Of a stretch of DNA of 64,000 nt, positions 25,144 through 35,434 are shown piece by piece. Location: contig NZ_AP012323.1 of NCBI RefSeq assembly GCF_001025135.1, positions 558,001 through 622,000 on the forward strand. The letters run 5' to 3'. Made by a program: the position numbers and the translations under genes. The stretch comes from Bifidobacterium bifidum ATCC 29521 = JCM 1255 = DSM 20456. GTDB lineage: Bacteria; Actinomycetota; Actinomycetes; Actinomycetales; Bifidobacteriaceae. Positions within the stretch are counted from its first letter, which is position 1. Each line of letters begins with the position of its first letter. The notes under the pieces were generated by a model that was not told the DNA's origin, did not search any database, and worked only from the letters and a program-made list of their open reading frames with translations.

Positions 25144-28100
25144 ATGAAACCTCATGTAGGATCACGGATGATCGCAGCATCGGTCGCTTTGGGGACGGCG
25201 TTCGCGTTGATCGCGCCGTCTTCGGCGCTCGCGGGCGATGCGACGCCAGCGGCGGCGTCGACCGGAACGACATATTACGTGTCATCGACGCATGGCGATG
25301 ACGGCAACGCCGGCACCGATCAGAACCATCCCTGGAAGACGCTGGACAAGGTCAACGCCATCGCGACCGACCTTAAGCCGGGCGACTCCGTGCTGCTGGA
25401 GCGTGGCTCCACGTTCCAGGACCAGTATCTGCACATCAAGGACACGTCGGGAACCGCCGACGCGCCCATCACCATCGCCGATTACGGCGACGCCTCCGCC
25501 AAGCCGGTCATCGCGGCGAACGGCGTCAAGGGCAGCCGGTGGTACCAGAACTACCGTGCGTCGGTCGGCAACCACCAGAACAAGGGCACCGTCTCCTCGG
25601 CCATCCTGCTCAAGGACGTGTCGTACATCACGGTGAAGAACCTGGAGATCACCAATGACGACCCCGACGTCTACGACCCGATCGACACGTGGAAGTGGAC
25701 CGACACGGCCGATTCGGATGGCACCAAGCTCGACCGCTCGGCCGACCGCATGGACCGCACCGGCGTGGCCGGCATCGCGGAGAACGGCACAACGATGAGC
25801 CATGTCACGCTTGAGGGCCTGAACATCCACGACGTGGACGGCAACATCTACAACAAGCACATGGCCAACGGCGGCATCTACTTCATGGCTCACTACGCCC
25901 GCGAGAACAAGAACGCCGCGGACAACACGTGGCTGCAGAACCACATCTCGCGCTTCGACCACATCACCATCAAGAACAACATCGTCAAGGACGTGGACCG
26001 CTGGGGCATCGCCGTGGGCTACACCGCGTACCTCAACTTCATCGACGCGGCGTGGGGCGACGGCAGCATCGACGACGACCTGATCGCCAAGTACGGCCAG
26101 ACCAACGTGACCATCGAGAACAACTACGTCAAGGGTGCGGGCGGCGACGCCATCACCCTCATGTACTGCGACCGTCCGGTCATCCAGTACAACGTGGGCG
26201 ACAGCGTCTCGAAGCACATGAACGACGTCGACTACCCGCATGACCGCGAGCACGGCGGCAGGTACGGCGGCTGGGTCGCGGCGGGCATCTGGCCCTGGCG
26301 CTGCAAGGACCCGATCTTCCAGTACAACGAGATGTACAACAACCTCAACTCCGAGCACGGCAACGGCGACGGCCAGGCGTGGGACGCCGATTACGGCGAC
26401 GGCACGCTGTACCAGTACAACTACTCGTACGGCAACTCGTTCGCCTCGCTGATGATCTGCAACCAGTACGCCATCAACACGACGTTCCGCTACAACATCT
26501 CGCAGAACGACCGCCGCGGCGTGTTCGACCTGCCGAGCAACGGTCCGGGCAACCACATCTACAACAACACCGTCTACATCGGTAAGGACAGCGCGGTGCT
26601 GACCGGCCGATCCAACAGCCAGGCGAAGTTCGAGAACAACATCTTCATCAACGCGACCGACACCAAGAAGACCGAGACGTGGAACCGCGGCAACCAGCAC
26701 GGCGGCCAGACGTACGACAACAACATGTACGTCAATTACGCGAACAAGCCCGCCTCCGATTCCAACGCCGTCGAGGTCGCCGATGTGAAGACCGTGCTGG
26801 CCAATGCCGGACACGCGCCGAGCGCGCCGAAGGCCGACGGTTCGGTCTATGGCCGTTCCGGCAGCGAGTTCGACGGATACAAGCCCGTTGACGGCTCCCC
26901 GGCCATCAATGCCGGCAAGGTCATCTCCGACATGAACGACTACGCGGTCACGAACGACTTCTTCGGCAACACCATCAAGGGAACCCCGGACCTGGGTGCC
27001 GTCGAAAGCAACGTGCTCTCCGTCTCCGGCAAGGTCAACGCGTACGAGACCGCCACGGTCGGCGGCTCCAAGGTCGTCTACGTGCCGTTCACCGCGAAGA
27101 ACCCGACCACAGTCAAGCAGCTTCGCGCGGGCCTGACGGTCGGTGACGGATCAGTCGCCAACGTGTACCGCGGCGGCAACAAGCTGGCGGCCGACGCGGC
27201 GATCCAGTCCGACGACGTGCTGCGCTTCGAGGTCGAAGGCACTTCAAACACGCCGATCGAATACACCATCGCTCAGAAGAACGCCTGGAACTGGGTCGAC
27301 GACTTCAAGACCGACTCTCAGGGCCCGATCTGGACGTCGCAGCGTCAGGTGTCCGGCGAATGGCAGACGATTACCGATTTCGGTTCCGATGTGTACCCGC
27401 AGACGTACTACGACAAGTACTACGGCGTCGGTGTGGACTATCAGAACAAGAGCCTTCCGGCCGACCGCAGCGCCATCCACGGCCTGATCGCCGACAATCC
27501 GGGTGATTCCGCGGCGACGGCGATGGCCTGGACCGCGCCGAAGGCCGGTTCCGTGAAGGTCACGCTGGACGAGGTGACCGGAGCGCACGTCGAGCCGTAC
27601 ATCCGTCAGTCGAACAGCAATGGCAAGGATGTGGTCCTGAAGCTGCTGAAGAACGACGAGGTGATCTGCTCCGCGACGATGACCGATTCCTTCGCGACGG
27701 CGACCGGGTTCAACGAATGCCTGGCGTCCGCCAAGGGCACGGTCAAGGTCGCGGTCGGCGATGTGCTGCGCTTCTCGGTGGATGCCGCGACCGGCGCCTC
27801 CAAGTCGTCGATCCACATCAGCCCGGTCATCACCTATCAGGATGTGGCACCCGTCGAGTCCCAGACGGCGCAGTACGCTGCCTCCTACGACGCGGTGAGC
27901 GCCAAGGTCGGCGCCAAGGCCACCGCTACGGTGAAGTTCACGAAGGGCGGTGCCGCCGCCACCCCGACCGGCGTCAAGTCCTACGCGCTGAAGACCGCGG
28001 TCGACGGTGTGGCCGTGGACGCCGCGACCGGCGCGGTCACCTACACGCCCGGCGCCGATGCGTACGGCACCACCAAGACCGCGACCGTGGTCGTCACCTA

Positions 28101-30591
28101 CTCGGATGACACCACCGACGAGGCGACCGTCACCTTCAACGTCGAGAAGTCCAACGCGCAGAAGTACAACGTGCTGTACCCGGCCGTGTCCGGCGGCGCG
28201 GGCGTCGCGCTCAAGCGCACGCCCAAGTTCACGCTCAAGGCGGACAGCGCCGCGGCGTCCATCCCCGCCGGCACCAAGTTCGCGCTCGGCGCGGGCGCCC
28301 CGGCCGGCGCGTCCGTGAACGCCGCCACCGGTGAGGTCACGCTGACCAGCACCCGGGCCGGCGCCATCACCGTGCCGGTGACGGTCACCTTCTCCGACAC
28401 CAACGAGTCCATCGAGGCGACGGCCACGTTCACCGTGACCGCTCCGGCGGCGCTCGGCACCTCCAAGCTGGAGACCGGCACCGCGAACGGCGCGAACGTC
28501 ATCTATGTGCCGTTCACCTCGAAGACCCCGACCACCGTCGCCGATCTGCTGGCCCTGGTGACCGCCGAGCCGAATTCGGCCCTCAAGGCCGTGTACCGTG
28601 ACGGCACCAAGCTGGAGGACGCCGCGGCAGTAAAGGCCGGCGACGTGCTGCGCTTCTACGCCGACGGCTCCACCTTCACCGCCGACTACACGGTCGTGCA
28701 GAAGAACGCCTGGAACTGGGTCGACGACTTCAAGACCGACTCTCAGGGCCCGATCTGGACGTCGCAGCGTCAGGTGTCCGGCAAATGGCAGACGATTACC
28801 GATTTCGGTTCCGATGTGTACCCGCAGACGTACTACGACAAGTACTACGGCGTCGGTGTGGACTATCAGAACAAGAGCCTTCCGGCCGACCGCAGCGCCA
28901 TCCACGGCCTGATCGCCGACAATCCGGGTGATTCCGCGGCGACGGCGATGGCCTGGACCGCGCCGAAGGCCGGTTCCGTGAAGGTCACGCTGGACAAGGT
29001 GACCGGAGCGCACGTCGAGCCGTACATCCGTCAGTCGAACAGCAATGGCAAGGATGTGGTCCTGAAGCTGCTGAAGAACGACGAGGTGATCTGCTCCGCG
29101 ACGATGACCGATTCCTTCGCGACGGCGACCGGGTTCAACGAATGCCTGGCGTCCGCCAAGGGCACGGTCAAGGTCGCGGTCGGCGATGTGCTGCGCTTCT
29201 CGGTGGATGCCGCGGCCGGCGCCTCCAAGTCGTCGATCCACATCAGCCCGGTCATCACCTACACGGATGCCGATGAGCCTTCGCCCGAGCCTGGCCTGTC
29301 GGAGCAGTATGCTGCGGCGTATCCGGCTTCGGTTGCGGCGAAGGTGGGCGAGAAGGCCACCGCCGCGGTGTCGTTCACGAAGGGCGGCGCCGCCGCGGAT
29401 GCCCCGGCGGGCACGACGTTCGCGGTCGCGGGTGACGGGTTCACGGTCGCCGCGGACGGTACGGTGTCGTTCACGCCGACGGACGCGCAGGCGGGCAAGA
29501 CGGTGACGGCCACGGTGACGGTGACGTATTCGGACAAGTCGACGGATACGGCGACGGTGACGTTCAAGGTCGCCGCCAAGACCGAGCCTTCGCCCGAGCC
29601 TGGCCTGTCGGAGCAGTATGCTGCGGCGTATCCGGCTTCGGTTGCGGCGAAGGTGGGCGAGAAGGCCACCGCCGCGGTGTCGTTCACGAAGGGCGGCGCC
29701 GCCGCGGATGCCCCGGCGGGCACGACGTTCGCGGTCGCGGGTGACGGGTTCACGGTCGCCGCGGACGGTACGGTGTCGTTCACGCCGACGGACGCGCAGG
29801 CGGGCAAGACGGTGACGGCCACGGTGACGGTGACGTATTCGGACAAGTCGACGGATACGGCGACGGTGACGTTCAAGGTCGCCGCCAAGACCGAGCCTGA
29901 GCCCAAGCCTGGCCTGTCGGAGCAGTATGCTGCGGCGTATCCGGCTTCGGTTGCGGCGAAGGTGGGCGAGAAGGCCACCGCCGCGGTGTCGTTCACGAAG
30001 GGCGGCGCCGCCGCGGATGCCCCGGCGGGCACGACGTTCGCGGTCGCGGGTGACGGGTTCACGGTCGCCGCGGACGGTACGGTGTCGTTCACGCCGACGG
30101 ACGCGCAGGCGGGCAAGACGGTGACGGCCACGGTGACGGTGACGTATTCGGACAAGTCGACGGATACGGCGACGGTGACGTTCAAGGTCGCCGCCAAGGA
30201 TCCGGAGCCCGAACCGACCGATCCGAAGGCCGACCTGCGCAAGGAGGTCGAATCCGCGTCGAAGCTTGACGAGAAGGACTACACCGCCGACTCGTGGAAG
30301 GTGTTCGCCGCGGCGCTCGATAACGCCAAGGCCGTGCTGGAGGACAAGGACGCCACCGAGGCGCAGATCTCCGGCGCGCTCACGACGCTGAAGTCCGCCA
30401 CTGCCGCGCTGGCCAAGGCCGGCGACACCGGCAAGCCCGACGATGGCGACAAGCCTTCCGCGGGCAAGCCCAACGACAAGGGCAACGGTCTGTCCAAGAC
30501 CGGCGCCAGCGTCGCCGTCATCGGCGTTGCCATGCTGCTGCTCGCAGCTGCCGGCTTCGTCACGGTGAACGTCGTTCGCCGCCGCCGGTAA
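25144..30591 (+). CDS. Secreted, surface-anchored beta-helix protein; candidate GH136 lacto-N-biosidase
   Basis: A 1,815-residue surface protein. AAGGA precedes ATG 25144, and residues 1-30 form a signal peptide ending SSALA. Residues about 35-620 are a right-handed parallel beta-helix (YYVSSTHGDDGNAGT, many N-rich turns). GDGQAWDADYGDG places Asp409 and Asp416 seven residues apart; from memory the catalytic pair of B. longum LnbX (GH136) is Asp411/Asp418, an intriguing match. Two near-identical beta-sandwich modules follow (about 711-898 and 1186-1373), five Rib-like Ig repeats (last three identical), one FIVAR domain and a C-terminal LSKTG-membrane helix-RRRR anchor. No LnbY-type chaperone gene is adjacent. 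A different beta-helix glycosidase or lyase is possible. Confidence 0.8.
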   Translation: MKPHVGSRMIAASVALGTAFALIAPSSALAGDATPAAASTGTTYYVSSTHGDDGNAGTDQNHPWKTLDKVNAIATDLKPGDSVLLERGSTFQDQYLHIKDTSGTADAPITIADYGDASAKPVIAANGVKGSRWYQNYRASVGNHQNKGTVSSAILLKDVSYITVKNLEITNDDPDVYDPIDTWKWTDTADSDGTKLDRSADRMDRTGVAGIAENGTTMSHVTLEGLNIHDVDGNIYNKHMANGGIYFMAHYARENKNAADNTWLQNHISRFDHITIKNNIVKDVDRWGIAVGYTAYLNFIDAAWGDGSIDDDLIAKYGQTNVTIENNYVKGAGGDAITLMYCDRPVIQYNVGDSVSKHMNDVDYPHDREHGGRYGGWVAAGIWPWRCKDPIFQYNEMYNNLNSEHGNGDGQAWDADYGDGTLYQYNYSYGNSFASLMICNQYAINTTFRYNISQNDRRGVFDLPSNGPGNHIYNNTVYIGKDSAVLTGRSNSQAKFENNIFINATDTKKTETWNRGNQHGGQTYDNNMYVNYANKPASDSNAVEVADVKTVLANAGHAPSAPKADGSVYGRSGSEFDGYKPVDGSPAINAGKVISDMNDYAVTNDFFGNTIKGTPDLGAVESNVLSVSGKVNAYETATVGGSKVVYVPFTAKNPTTVKQLRAGLTVGDGSVANVYRGGNKLAADAAIQSDDVLRFEVEGTSNTPIEYTIAQKNAWNWVDDFKTDSQGPIWTSQRQVSGEWQTITDFGSDVYPQTYYDKYYGVGVDYQNKSLPADRSAIHGLIADNPGDSAATAMAWTAPKAGSVKVTLDEVTGAHVEPYIRQSNSNGKDVVLKLLKNDEVICSATMTDSFATATGFNECLASAKGTVKVAVGDVLRFSVDAATGASKSSIHISPVITYQDVAPVESQTAQYAASYDAVSAKVGAKATATVKFTKGGAAATPTGVKSYALKTAVDGVAVDAATGAVTYTPGADAYGTTKTATVVVTYSDDTTDEATVTFNVEKSNAQKYNVLYPAVSGGAGVALKRTPKFTLKADSAAASIPAGTKFALGAGAPAGASVNAATGEVTLTSTRAGAITVPVTVTFSDTNESIEATATFTVTAPAALGTSKLETGTANGANVIYVPFTSKTPTTVADLLALVTAEPNSALKAVYRDGTKLEDAAAVKAGDVLRFYADGSTFTADYTVVQKNAWNWVDDFKTDSQGPIWTSQRQVSGKWQTITDFGSDVYPQTYYDKYYGVGVDYQNKSLPADRSAIHGLIADNPGDSAATAMAWTAPKAGSVKVTLDKVTGAHVEPYIRQSNSNGKDVVLKLLKNDEVICSATMTDSFATATGFNECLASAKGTVKVAVGDVLRFSVDAAAGASKSSIHISPVITYTDADEPSPEPGLSEQYAAAYPASVAAKVGEKATAAVSFTKGGAAADAPAGTTFAVAGDGFTVAADGTVSFTPTDAQAGKTVTATVTVTYSDKSTDTATVTFKVAAKTEPSPEPGLSEQYAAAYPASVAAKVGEKATAAVSFTKGGAAADAPAGTTFAVAGDGFTVAADGTVSFTPTDAQAGKTVTATVTVTYSDKSTDTATVTFKVAAKTEPEPKPGLSEQYAAAYPASVAAKVGEKATAAVSFTKGGAAADAPAGTTFAVAGDGFTVAADGTVSFTPTDAQAGKTVTATVTVTYSDKSTDTATVTFKVAAKDPEPEPTDPKADLRKEVESASKLDEKDYTADSWKVFAAALDNAKAVLEDKDATEAQISGALTTLKSATAALAKAGDTGKPDDGDKPSAGKPNDKGNGLSKTGASVAVIGVAMLLLAAAGFVTVNVVRRRR
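27274..29261 (+). repeat. Duplicated 563-bp module in the beta-helix gene
   Basis: The segments 27274-27836 and 28699-29261, offset by 1,425 bp, are almost identical at DNA level; I saw only three differences, all changing residues (E to K, E to K, T to A). They encode a presumed carbohydrate-binding beta-sandwich. Near-identity implies recent duplication or gene conversion. Confidence 0.9.
29281..30198 (+). repeat. Three tandem 309-bp Rib-like repeats
   Basis: Units begin at 29281, 29590 and 29899; each encodes 103 residues. They appear identical at DNA level except near the linker joining units two and three. Such perfect tandem repeats can expand or shrink by recombination and would alter how far the catalytic head projects from the cell. 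Confidence 0.92.
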
Positions 30592-30625
30592 CGGCATGAC
30601 GGGCACCCGCCCGTAACAAGCAATC

Positions 30626-30655
30626 AGGGGTCTCATGGTCAGCCATGAGACCCCT
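30626..30655 (+). terminator. Hairpin terminator after the beta-helix gene
   Basis: AGGGGTCTCATGG (30626-30638) pairs perfectly with 30643-30655 around a TCAG loop, followed by a short TT. It lies 35 bp after the stop. Confidence 0.8.
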
Positions 30656-30701
30656 TTGCTATGCCTGTTAGCCGCTCTCTCGCTGTCGATTACCCTATAT
30701 T

Positions 30702-30748
30702 CCCGCGAAAGTCCCATTTGCGGACGCTGGAATCGGACTATCGACGGG
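30702..30748. repeat. Dispersed palindromic element, copy C
   Basis: The left arm CCCGCGAAAGTCCCAT (30702-30717) is identical to copy B; the right arm (30732-30748) is degenerate (TCGGACTATCGACGGG). It lies between the terminator of the beta-helix gene and the MarR promoter. Confidence 0.75.
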
Positions 30749-30757
30749 TGGGAGAAA

Positions 30758-30800
30758 TTGTTCAACACGCCGATTGTTGTATATGCAACTGTTGTATATG
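30758..30800 (+). promoter_or_regulatory. Promoter with direct-repeat operator before the MarR gene
   Basis: TTGTTC at 30758-30763 and TATATG at 30780-30785 form a possible promoter with a 16-base spacer. GTTGTATATG occurs twice, at 30776 and 30791 (15 bases apart), and GTTGTATATGCAAC is an imperfect palindrome over the -10. This is a likely autoregulatory site for the MarR protein. Confidence 0.5.
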
Positions 30801-30875
30801 GTATGCATTATCATGTTGTGTTGCCTGAATGATCGGAATGCGATTTTCGCATCGACAGACATGGTATGGAGGGGT

Positions 30876-31409
30876 ATGGAGCAACGTATTCTCAGCATTG
30901 AAATACGGGCGGTGAGTAAGGCCGTCGACCGTTATTTGGGCGAAAGCATGCCGCTCTCCGCCAAGGAGACCACCGGCGGCAACGCGCATATCATCATGTT
31001 CCTGGCGCGCAATCGGGATCGGGAGATCTATCAGCACACCATCGAGCAGAAATTCTGCATCACCCGTTCCACGGCATCCCGCGTGCTGGCGCTGATGGAG
31101 AAGAAAGGGCTGATTGCCCGTGAATCCGTGGCGCACGACGCACGATGTAAGCGCATTGTGCTGACGGATAAAGCCGACGCCATCGTCGCCGATCTCAAAG
31201 CGAACGGGGAGCGTGTGGAGCGTCTTCTGGTCGACGGTTTCACGCAAACGGAGCAAGATGCGCTGCATGACTACGTGGAGCGCATGCGTGCCAACATCGA
31301 GCGCGCACAACATGAATTTGAACATCAGACATCCTCCCAGACGCCGTCAATGGCGGCTCCCGAATACTCGGAAGCGGAGGTCATCAACACGAAGGAGGAG
31401 AACAAGTGA
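30876..31409 (+). CDS. MarR family transcriptional regulator
   Basis: A 177-residue winged-helix regulator from ATG 30876. The core IEQKFCITRSTASRVLALMEKKGLIARESVAHDARCKRIVLTDKADAIV contains the recognition helix and wing typical of MarR, flanked by dimerisation helices. The C-terminal 30 residues are a polar tail. GGAGG is only three bases before the chosen start; ATG 30861 is an alternative. Its stop overlaps the GTG start of the first exporter gene, so regulator and exporter form one operon. It probably represses that operon and responds to a compound the pump exports. Confidence 0.9.
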   Translation: MEQRILSIEIRAVSKAVDRYLGESMPLSAKETTGGNAHIIMFLARNRDREIYQHTIEQKFCITRSTASRVLALMEKKGLIARESVAHDARCKRIVLTDKADAIVADLKANGERVERLLVDGFTQTEQDALHDYVERMRANIERAQHEFEHQTSSQTPSMAAPEYSEAEVINTKEENK

Positions 31410-33289
31410 GCAGCACCGAAGAAGCGATTGCGCAAGCGCGCAAAGCCGTGGAACCGGACAAGCCGAAACATGTCCTGCGCACGCTGGGCAAGTCGATCCG
31501 CGAGTACAAGAAGGCCAGTCTGCTGGCCCCGGTGCTCGTGGCGGTCGAAGGCATCCTGGAAATCCTGATCCCGACGATCATGGCCTCGCTGATCGACGAG
31601 GGCATCACCGGCGGCAGCATGCCGTCCACCATCAAGTTCGGAGTGATCCTGCTGATCTGTGCGATGGTCTCGCTGGGTGCCGGCTTCCTGTCCGGCAAGT
31701 TCGCGGCCATCGCGGGCGCGGGCTTCGCCAAGAACCTGCGCCAGGACCAGTTCAAGAAGGTTCAGGGCTTCAGCTTCACCAATATCGACCGGTTCTCCAC
31801 CGGCTCGATCGTGACCCGACTGACCACCGACGTGACGAACCTGCAGAACGCCTACATGATGATTATCCGTCTGGGCGTGCGTGCCCCGATCATGGTGATT
31901 GTGGCCTGGATCTTCTCGTTCCGCATCTCCCCGTCCATCTCGCTGGTGTTCCTGGCCTGCATCCCGATCCTGGCGATCGGCCTGTGCGGTCTGGCCGTGC
32001 TCGTGCACCCCGTGTTCGAGCGCGTGTTCCACACTTACGACGCGCTCAACAACGTGGTCGACGAGAACCTGCAGGGCATCCGCGTGGTGAAATCCTACAA
32101 CCGCGAATCCTTCGAGGTGGGCAAGTTCGGCCGCATCTCCCAGCGCATCTTCAAGGACTTCACCAAGGCCGAGCGCATCATGAGCTTCAACAGCCCGCTG
32201 ATGATGGTGTGCGTCTACGCCTCGATGATCCTCATCGCATGGATGGGCGCGCAGCAGATCGTCGCCTCCGGCAACAACGCCGCCGTGGGCCTGACCACCG
32301 GCGACCTGACCGCACTGGTCACCTATGCCATGCAGATCCTCATGGCCATGATGATGCTGTCGATGATCTTCATCATGGTCATTATCTCCCAGGCCTCCGC
32401 CGAGCGTATCTGTCAGGTGCTGCAGGAGGAAAGCACCGTGACTGATCCGGCCAGTCCGGTGACTGACATGGCCGATGGGTCCATCGAATTCGACCACGTC
32501 ACCTTCCGCTACTCCGACAGTTCCGAAAAGCCCGTACTCGACGACATCAACCTGAAGATCCGCTCCGGCATGACCATCGGCATCGTCGGCGGCACCGGTT
32601 CCGCCAAGTCGAGCCTCGTGCAGCTCGTGCCGCGACTGTACGACGTGAGCTCCGGCTCGCTCAAGGTCGGCGGCGTGGACGTGCGCGACTACGATCTGGA
32701 AGCCCTGCGCGACCAGGTGTCCATGGTACTGCAGAAGAACGTGCTGTTCTCCGGCACCATCGCCGAGAATCTCAGGTGGGGCAACCCGAACGCCACCGAC
32801 GAGGAGGTCCGCCACGCCGCGCAGCTTGCGCAGGCTGACGGATTCGTGCAGGAATTCCCCGACAAGTACGACACCTACATCGAGCAGGGAGGCACCAACG
32901 TCTCCGGCGGCCAGCGCCAGCGCCTGTGCATCGCCCGCGCGCTGCTGAAGAAGCCGAAGATCCTCATCCTCGACGATTCGACCAGCGCCGTCGACACCAA
33001 GACCGACAAGCTGATCCGCAACGCGTTCCACAACGAGATCCCCGACACCACGAAGATCATCATCGCCCAGCGTGTCGCCTCCGTCGAGGAATCCGACATG
33101 ATCCTCGTCATGGACAACGGCCGCATCATGGCGTCCGGCACGCACGACGAGCTGCTCGCCACCTGCGACGAATACCGGTCCATCTACGAGTCCCAGACCA
33201 AGAACCAGGCCCGACCCGAGGAGCTGGTCGCCGCGGAGCCGGCCGGGGCGCAATCTGAGACCGAGACCAAGGAAGGAGAGACGCGATGA
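31406..33289 (+). CDS. ABC exporter subunit 1 (fused membrane and ATPase domains)
   Basis: A 627-residue half-transporter of the multidrug type: six membrane spans in about residues 35-330 and an ATPase domain in about 355-590. Walker A is GGTGSAKSS, the signature VSGGQRQR, and Walker B LILDDSTSAVD, where the catalytic Glu is replaced by Asp, as in the degenerate site of heterodimeric exporters. It starts at GTG 31406, overlapping the MarR stop by four bases, with AAGGAGGAG in front. It should pair with the next gene to form a heterodimer exporting drugs, lipids or peptides. Confidence 0.92.
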   Translation: MSSTEEAIAQARKAVEPDKPKHVLRTLGKSIREYKKASLLAPVLVAVEGILEILIPTIMASLIDEGITGGSMPSTIKFGVILLICAMVSLGAGFLSGKFAAIAGAGFAKNLRQDQFKKVQGFSFTNIDRFSTGSIVTRLTTDVTNLQNAYMMIIRLGVRAPIMVIVAWIFSFRISPSISLVFLACIPILAIGLCGLAVLVHPVFERVFHTYDALNNVVDENLQGIRVVKSYNRESFEVGKFGRISQRIFKDFTKAERIMSFNSPLMMVCVYASMILIAWMGAQQIVASGNNAAVGLTTGDLTALVTYAMQILMAMMMLSMIFIMVIISQASAERICQVLQEESTVTDPASPVTDMADGSIEFDHVTFRYSDSSEKPVLDDINLKIRSGMTIGIVGGTGSAKSSLVQLVPRLYDVSSGSLKVGGVDVRDYDLEALRDQVSMVLQKNVLFSGTIAENLRWGNPNATDEEVRHAAQLAQADGFVQEFPDKYDTYIEQGGTNVSGGQRQRLCIARALLKKPKILILDDSTSAVDTKTDKLIRNAFHNEIPDTTKIIIAQRVASVEESDMILVMDNGRIMASGTHDELLATCDEYRSIYESQTKNQARPEELVAAEPAGAQSETETKEGETR

Positions 33290-35300
33290 GCAACGACCAG
33301 AGCTTCAAGAACCGCAAACCCGGCATGGGCAAAGCCGAACCTGGCACCATCAAGCGCATCTTCAGCTACATCTTCCAATACAAGTGGCGCGTCGTCGCCA
33401 TCGTGATCTGCATCCTGATCGGCGCCGCCGCGCAGGCCGGATCCGCGCTGTTCCTCCAGTCCCTCATCGACACGTACATCCTGCCGATGGTGGGGGAGAC
33501 AAATCCCGACTGGGCGCCGCTGCTGCGCGCCATCTCGCTTATGGGCTGCCTGTACCTGGCCGGTATCGTGGCGTCCTGGGCCTGGCAGTGGCTGATCGTC
33601 ACCGTCGAACAGGGCACGCTCAAGAAGATCCGCGACGACATGTTCGCCCACCAGCAGAAGCTGCCGATCCGCTACTTCGACAGCCATGAGCACGGCGACA
33701 TCATGAGCCACTACACCAACGACACCGATACGCTGCGTCAGGCGATCTCGCAGTCGTTCCCGCAGATGTTCTCCTCGATCATCTCCGCGCTGGTGGCGCT
33801 GCTGTCCATGCTGTGGCTCTCGATCCCGTTCACCGCGTTCGTGATCGTGTTCACCGTGCTGCTCTACTTCATCGTGCGCAAGATCGTGAGCCGTTCCGGC
33901 CGCTACTTCGTCAAGCAGCAGGTGTGGATCGGCGACGTGAACGCCTTCGTGGAGGAGTCCGTCAACGGCCAGAAGGTCATCAAGGTCTTCAACCACGAGG
34001 ACGCCACGCAGAAGACCTTCGACGAGAAGAACGAGGAGCTGTTCGAGGCGTCCGCCGAAGCGAACACCTGGGGCAACGTCACCATGCCGGTGGTCGGCAA
34101 CATGGGATACCTGCTCTACATCCTGCTCGCCATCATCGGCGCAGCCGTTTCGCTGGCCGGCGTCAACGATCTCGGCCTGACCGGCGTCAAGCCGCTCACC
34201 CTCGGCACCCTCGTCTCGCTGCTCACCCTCTCCCGTTCGTTCATCAACCCGATCGGCCAGGTCTCCCAGCAGCTGACCATGGTGATGATGGCGCTCGCCG
34301 GCGCCTCCCGAATCTTCAAGCTGATGGACGAGCCCGTGGAGTCCGACAACGGCACCGTCACGCTCGTCAACGTCGAGCTCGGCGAGGACGGCCGTACCAT
34401 GCGGGAGGTCGACCACGAGACCGGCCACTGGGCGTGGAAGCGCGAGGAAGGCGACGACGGCACGAGGTCGCTCAAGGCCGCCGAGAAACTGCACGGATCC
34501 GCGCGCGAAGTGGCCGTCAAGGCCAAGGAGCAGGCGATTACCTCGCCGGACGGCCGCTACACGTTGCTGCGCGGCGATGTGCGCTTCACCGACGTGACTT
34601 TCGGCTACAATCCCGACAAGCCGGTGTTGCACGACATCACCTGGTTCGCCAAGCCCGGTCAGAAGATCGCGCTCGTCGGTGCCACCGGTGCCGGCAAGAC
34701 CACGGTGACCAACCTCATCAACCGGTTCTACGACATCCAGCAGGGCCAGATCCTCTACGACGGTATCTCCGTGGCCGGCATCAAGAAGCCGGATCTGCGC
34801 CGCTCGCTGGGCATCGTGCTGAGGACGTGAACCTGTTCACCGGCACCGTGATGGACAACATCCGCTACGGCCGACTGAACGCCACCGATGAGGAATGCAT
34901 CGAGGCCGCGCGACTGGTGAACGCGGACGGCTTCATCCGCATGCTGCCCAAGGGCTACCAGACGGTGCTCGAAGGCGACGGCTCCGGCCTGTCCCAGGGC
35001 CAGCGCCAGCTAATCTCCATCGCCCGCGCCGCCGTGGCCGATCCGCCCGCGCTGATCCTCGACGAGGCCACGTCGTCGATCGACACCCGCACCGAGGAGG
35101 TCGTGCAGGCCGGCATGGACAACCTGATGAAGGGCCGCACGGTCTTCGTCATTGCCCACCGCCTGTCCACCGTGCGCAACTCCGATGTGATCATGGTGCT
35201 TGACCACGGCAACATCATCGAACGCGGCTCGCACGACGACCTCATCGCGCAACGTGGGGAGTACTACCAGCTCTATACCGGCGCGGTGGAACTGGAGTAG
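33286..35300 (+). pseudogene. ABC exporter subunit 2, interrupted by a frameshift
   Basis: The start (ATGA overlap with the previous stop) and all domains are present but in two frames. The first runs to a stop at 34830 and contains the membrane domain and Walker A GATGAGKTT; it ends SLGIVLRT. The second frame resumes with DVNLFTGTVMDNIRYG and contains the signature LSQGQRQ and a canonical Walker B LILDEATSSID. One missing base near 34822 (CTGAGGAC where CTGCAGGAC, the Q-loop Gln codon, is expected) explains the break; restored, the protein would be about 671 residues. Sequencing error, recent inactivation and phase variation cannot be separated here. An unusual roughly 65-residue insert precedes the ATPase domain. 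Confidence 0.9.
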
Positions 35301-35434
35301 CCAAGGACTGCCTTCGGCAGACCGTCATGTTTCCTCGGCACTGTCGTGCCTCGGCGTCGCCTATGGGAAGTCCACCGGGCTTCCCGCTTAACGGCTCCGC
35401 AGCTAGTGGCTGATATTCCAGTCGCTGGCATTAT

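Noticed and set aside
29281..30198. CRISPR-like array
   Set aside because: The regularly spaced repeats are 309-bp in-frame coding units without spacers.
27244..30768. 1,174-codon minus-strand frame over the beta-helix gene
   Set aside because: Antisense to the repeats; repeats of Arg/Gly-rich sequence arise from the tandem DNA repeats.
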